Assembly: GCA_033791585.1 (NCBI GenBank)
Contig: JASJGK010000297.1
Span: forward strand, 1 to 6,634
Reading direction: 5' to 3'
DNA length: 6,634 nucleotides
Source: JASJGK01 sp033791585
Lineage (GTDB): Bacteria > SAR324 > XYD2-FULL-50-16
Under the pieces are notes generated by a model that worked only from the letters and a program-made list of their open reading frames with translations, was not told the origin of the DNA and ran no database searches. Position numbers and translations under genes: made by a program. Shown here in pieces: positions 4,982-6,634 of this stretch. Every line of letters starts with the position of its first letter. Position 1 is the stretch's first letter.

Positions 4982-6387
4982 GTAGCATATTTCCTTTTCG
5001 ACTTTCTCTTTTTTGGAAAATTTTTCTTTGGTTTTGGTTGACCACAATCAGTCTTATTCTAGGGTTAACCTATATTTTATCAAATCCCACGGATATAGAC
5101 CAAAGGGCTAAAGACCACTGGGCTCACGAATTAAAAGACATTGCTAAGGGTAAACCCTATCCACCTCGTTTTAGAAAAGACCACCCCTTTAAAGGGCAAG
5201 AGAAGGAAGAGTCATCTCATGTTTTATCACGACGATTGAAACGAAATTTTCCACAGGAATTGAGAAACCCATTTACCGTTGATGAGCAAGGGAAGATATT
5301 ACACTCGTCCCCTCCTATAGGGCTCAAAGAGTTTGCAACAGAAACTTGGAAAGAGCCTATAATGGCTTTTAAGCAAGTAGGAAGACTGATCTTCATTGGA
5401 CCCTACCCCATCCCAGGCAACAGGGTGCTCTACTTAGTTAGACCGATGCTAAGGCCAAATTTGTTCGAAGTTCTGAGCTTTTTCATTTGGAGGCAAAAAT
5501 TAAAATTCTTAGGTCTGTTTTTTGCCAGTGGAGTTTTTTGCTTTTACTTTTCTTGGACATTAACTCAGCCGATCCATAAACTTCGCAAAGCCTCTCAAAA
5601 ATTAGCATTGGGTGAGTTTGATTCTGTTGTAGCTTTGGCTAAAACAAATCGGAAAGATGAATTAGGGGATTTGGCTCGGGATTTCACTGCCATGGTTTTG
5701 CGTACGAAAGAAGCCCTCGAAGCACATAAAAAACTCTTAAGAAATATGTCTCATGAGATTCGGTCCCCTTTAAATCGGTTGGGTCTCGCCATTGAGCTGG
5801 TACAAAAAAAGTCAGGAGTAGAGCAGATTCAGGCTTTTGGGCAAATTGAAAAAGAAATGCAGCGTTTGGAATCTATGTTAGCCCAATTGATTTATTGGTC
5901 GAAATTAGAGCAAAACGCCTTATCAACCCAAAAAAAATCCCAATCGCTTAACGGACTGTTAAAGCCAATTATTCAAGATGCTTGTTTTGAAGGCGGTGAA
6001 AAAGGAAATCAAGTGGTTTACACAGCGGAAAAAGACTGGAACGTCTTTCTTGATCCAGCTGTGGTTCAAAGTGCTTTTGAAAATATTGTGAGAAACGCAC
6101 TGCACTATAGCCCCAAAGAGGCAGAAGTTACAGTATCTATAAAAACCAATGAGAAATTTATATTCATAATTGTACAGGATAAAGGCTTTGGTCTACCTCC
6201 TGAATATTTAGAAGAGATATTCTCTCCTTTTTTCCGTGTTCCCGATGGGAAAGCAATATCTGGCACAGGTTTAGGTTTGGCCATCGCTTGGGAAGCAGCT
6301 CAGCTGCATAGTGGGAGTATTTTGGCCGAAAATACCAACCCAGGGTTAAAGGTAACCCTTAAGTTAGAAGCCCTACTTTCGACCTAA
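4978..6387 (+). CDS. cpxA: CpxA-like envelope-stress sensor histidine kinase
   Basis: This is a 469-residue inner-membrane kinase. TM1 is about 11-34 and is Trp/Phe-rich (LFWKIFLWFWLTTISLILGL). The periplasmic sensor is about 35-175 and includes IGPYPIPGNRVLYLVRP (140-156), reminiscent of the GPF...LYLVRP part of CpxA sensors. TM2 is about 176-196, followed by HAMP 197-250 (PIHKLRKA...DELGDLARDF). The DHp H-box RNMSHEIRSPLNRL has the phosphorylatable His259. The HATPase domain has the N-box ENIVRNALHYSP with Asn373, G1 DKGFGLP (401-407), F-box FSPFF (415-419) and G2 GTGLGLA (429-435), so all catalytic motifs are present. The length is close to E. coli CpxA. Family knowledge says it phosphorylates CpxR on envelope misfolding, with CpxP as inhibitor. 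Here the CpxP-like protein is encoded first in the same operon. The start overlaps the cpxR stop. No strong terminator follows. Confidence 0.9.
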   Translation: MSSIFPFRLSLFWKIFLWFWLTTISLILGLTYILSNPTDIDQRAKDHWAHELKDIAKGKPYPPRFRKDHPFKGQEKEESSHVLSRRLKRNFPQELRNPFTVDEQGKILHSSPPIGLKEFATETWKEPIMAFKQVGRLIFIGPYPIPGNRVLYLVRPMLRPNLFEVLSFFIWRQKLKFLGLFFASGVFCFYFSWTLTQPIHKLRKASQKLALGEFDSVVALAKTNRKDELGDLARDFTAMVLRTKEALEAHKKLLRNMSHEIRSPLNRLGLAIELVQKKSGVEQIQAFGQIEKEMQRLESMLAQLIYWSKLEQNALSTQKKSQSLNGLLKPIIQDACFEGGEKGNQVVYTAEKDWNVFLDPAVVQSAFENIVRNALHYSPKEAEVTVSIKTNEKFIFIIVQDKGFGLPPEYLEEIFSPFFRVPDGKAISGTGLGLAIAWEAAQLHSGSILAENTNPGLKVTLKLEALLST

Positions 6388-6491
6388 GGATAAGGGGGGG
6401 TGTTGGGAAAAAATCCTATTCGTGAACATTATCACTTTGAAAGGAGTAGCTGCAACATAGACCTACGAAATTTATTCGAGGTAGTAGAAAC
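6388..6491. other. Intergenic stretch between cpxA and the IS end
   Basis: No gene or convincing terminator is visible. There is a run of seven Gs near 6394-6400, and a weak AGGAT...ATCCT inverted pair flanks it at a distance too long for a good hairpin. Confidence 0.5.
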
Positions 6492-6518
6492 TGAGGTTAA
6501 CCCGTTTTTGTAGGGTCC
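6492..6518 (-). repeat. IS3-family terminal inverted repeat (right IR)
   Basis: A 27-base stretch begins TGAGGTTAACCCG and ends TAGGGTCC, lying between the transposase stop and flanking DNA. The inner limit is approximate because the partner IR is not in the window. Confidence 0.6.
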
Positions 6519-6634
6519 TTAACTTGCTATCACAGTTTCATATTCGATTGGAGTTTTATACTCCAAAGTTGAGTATAATCTATGATTGTTATAAAATTCT
6601 TCAATATATTCAAAAATACTTTGACGAGCTTCTT
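6519..6634 (-). CDS. IS3-family transposase OrfB, C-terminal part (partial)
   Basis: The minus strand reads EARQSIFEYIEEFYNNHRL, then YSTLEYKTPIEYETVIAS and TAA at 6519-6521. This is the usual C-terminal end of the IS3-family rve transposase (FY..RLHSTLGY.SP.EYE). The frame is open throughout the visible part, unlike the decayed copy at 73-99, but whether the whole gene is intact cannot be seen. It would catalyse copy-out-paste-in transposition with a DDE active site. Confidence 0.88.
   Translation of the reverse strand, partial: EARQSIFEYIEEFYNNHRLYSTLEYKTPIEYETVIAS
6576..6634. repeat. 59-bp terminal direct repeat, right copy
   Basis: Identical to 1-59 in the same orientation, lying within the transposase 3' coding region. 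See the left copy for interpretation. Confidence 0.95.

Larger units (their letters stand above)
6492..6634 (-). mobile_element. IS3-family insertion sequence, right end (partial)
   Basis: The element enters the window from the right and ends at 6492. Its outer edge starts TGAGGTTAACCCG, matching the TGA terminus typical of IS3-family inverted repeats, and the transposase stop lies just inside it, as expected for the right end. The bases abutting it are GAAAC; a 3-4 bp target duplication cannot be tested because the other end is outside the window. Confidence 0.8.

Noticed and set aside
6388..6425. Rho-independent terminator after cpxA
   Set aside because: AGGAT and ATCCT are only 5 bp and more than 20 bases apart, with no T-tract.
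1..6634. A plasmid or phage genome, because of the terminal repeat
   Set aside because: No replication, partition, mobilisation or structural genes are present; the content is chromosome-like and the repeat lies in an IS.

Overview
The window is AT-rich DNA from a Gram-negative bacterium. The evidence is a CpxRA-type envelope two-component system, secretory signal peptides ending in SFA-Q or LFA-Q, a lipobox, a periplasmic c-type cytochrome and a decayed gene that looks like an outer-membrane barrel. A proteobacterium or a Bdellovibrionota-like lineage would fit. I cannot place it more precisely from sequence alone.

Layout from left to right. Positions 1-160 (minus strand) hold the decayed 3' part of an IS3-family transposase with two in-frame stops. 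It is fused to a broken gene for an exported protein (161-844, minus) that has one in-frame stop and one frameshift. Its best guess is an Omp85/BamA-like surface-antigen barrel. Next comes a compact minus-strand cluster, probably one operon, transcribed from high to low coordinates: a monohaem cytochrome c (2785-3351), a seven-repeat SBBP beta-propeller lipoprotein (1437-2792) that overlaps it by 8 bases, and a stand-alone receiver-domain protein (941-1333) whose phospho-acceptor Asp is replaced by Glu. The broken exported-protein gene lies 97 bases further downstream on the same strand.

A 283-base divergent intergenic region (3352-3634) separates this cluster from a plus-strand operon. That operon encodes a CpxP/Spy-like periplasmic protein made of two tandem 85-residue copies (3635-4255), a CpxR-like response regulator (4295-4981) and a CpxA-like sensor kinase (4978-6387, overlapping cpxR by ATGA). 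The intergenic region contains two GTAAA boxes resembling CpxR half-sites, a weak sigma70-like promoter and a hairpin. In E. coli cpxP is divergent from cpxRA; here the cpxP-like gene heads the operon.

At the right edge (6492-6634) is the terminal inverted repeat and transposase 3' end of an IS3-family element, again on the minus strand. The last 59 bases of the window are identical to the first 59. This means either two same-orientation IS copies flank the block, or the sequence is a circular or loop contig closing on itself.

Likely joint function: the plus operon senses envelope protein stress. The CpxP-like protein would act as periplasmic chaperone or inhibitor, CpxA as sensor and CpxR as regulator. 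The divergent operon supplies envelope and periplasmic proteins and may be under the same control, but that link is inference from position and the GTAAA boxes.
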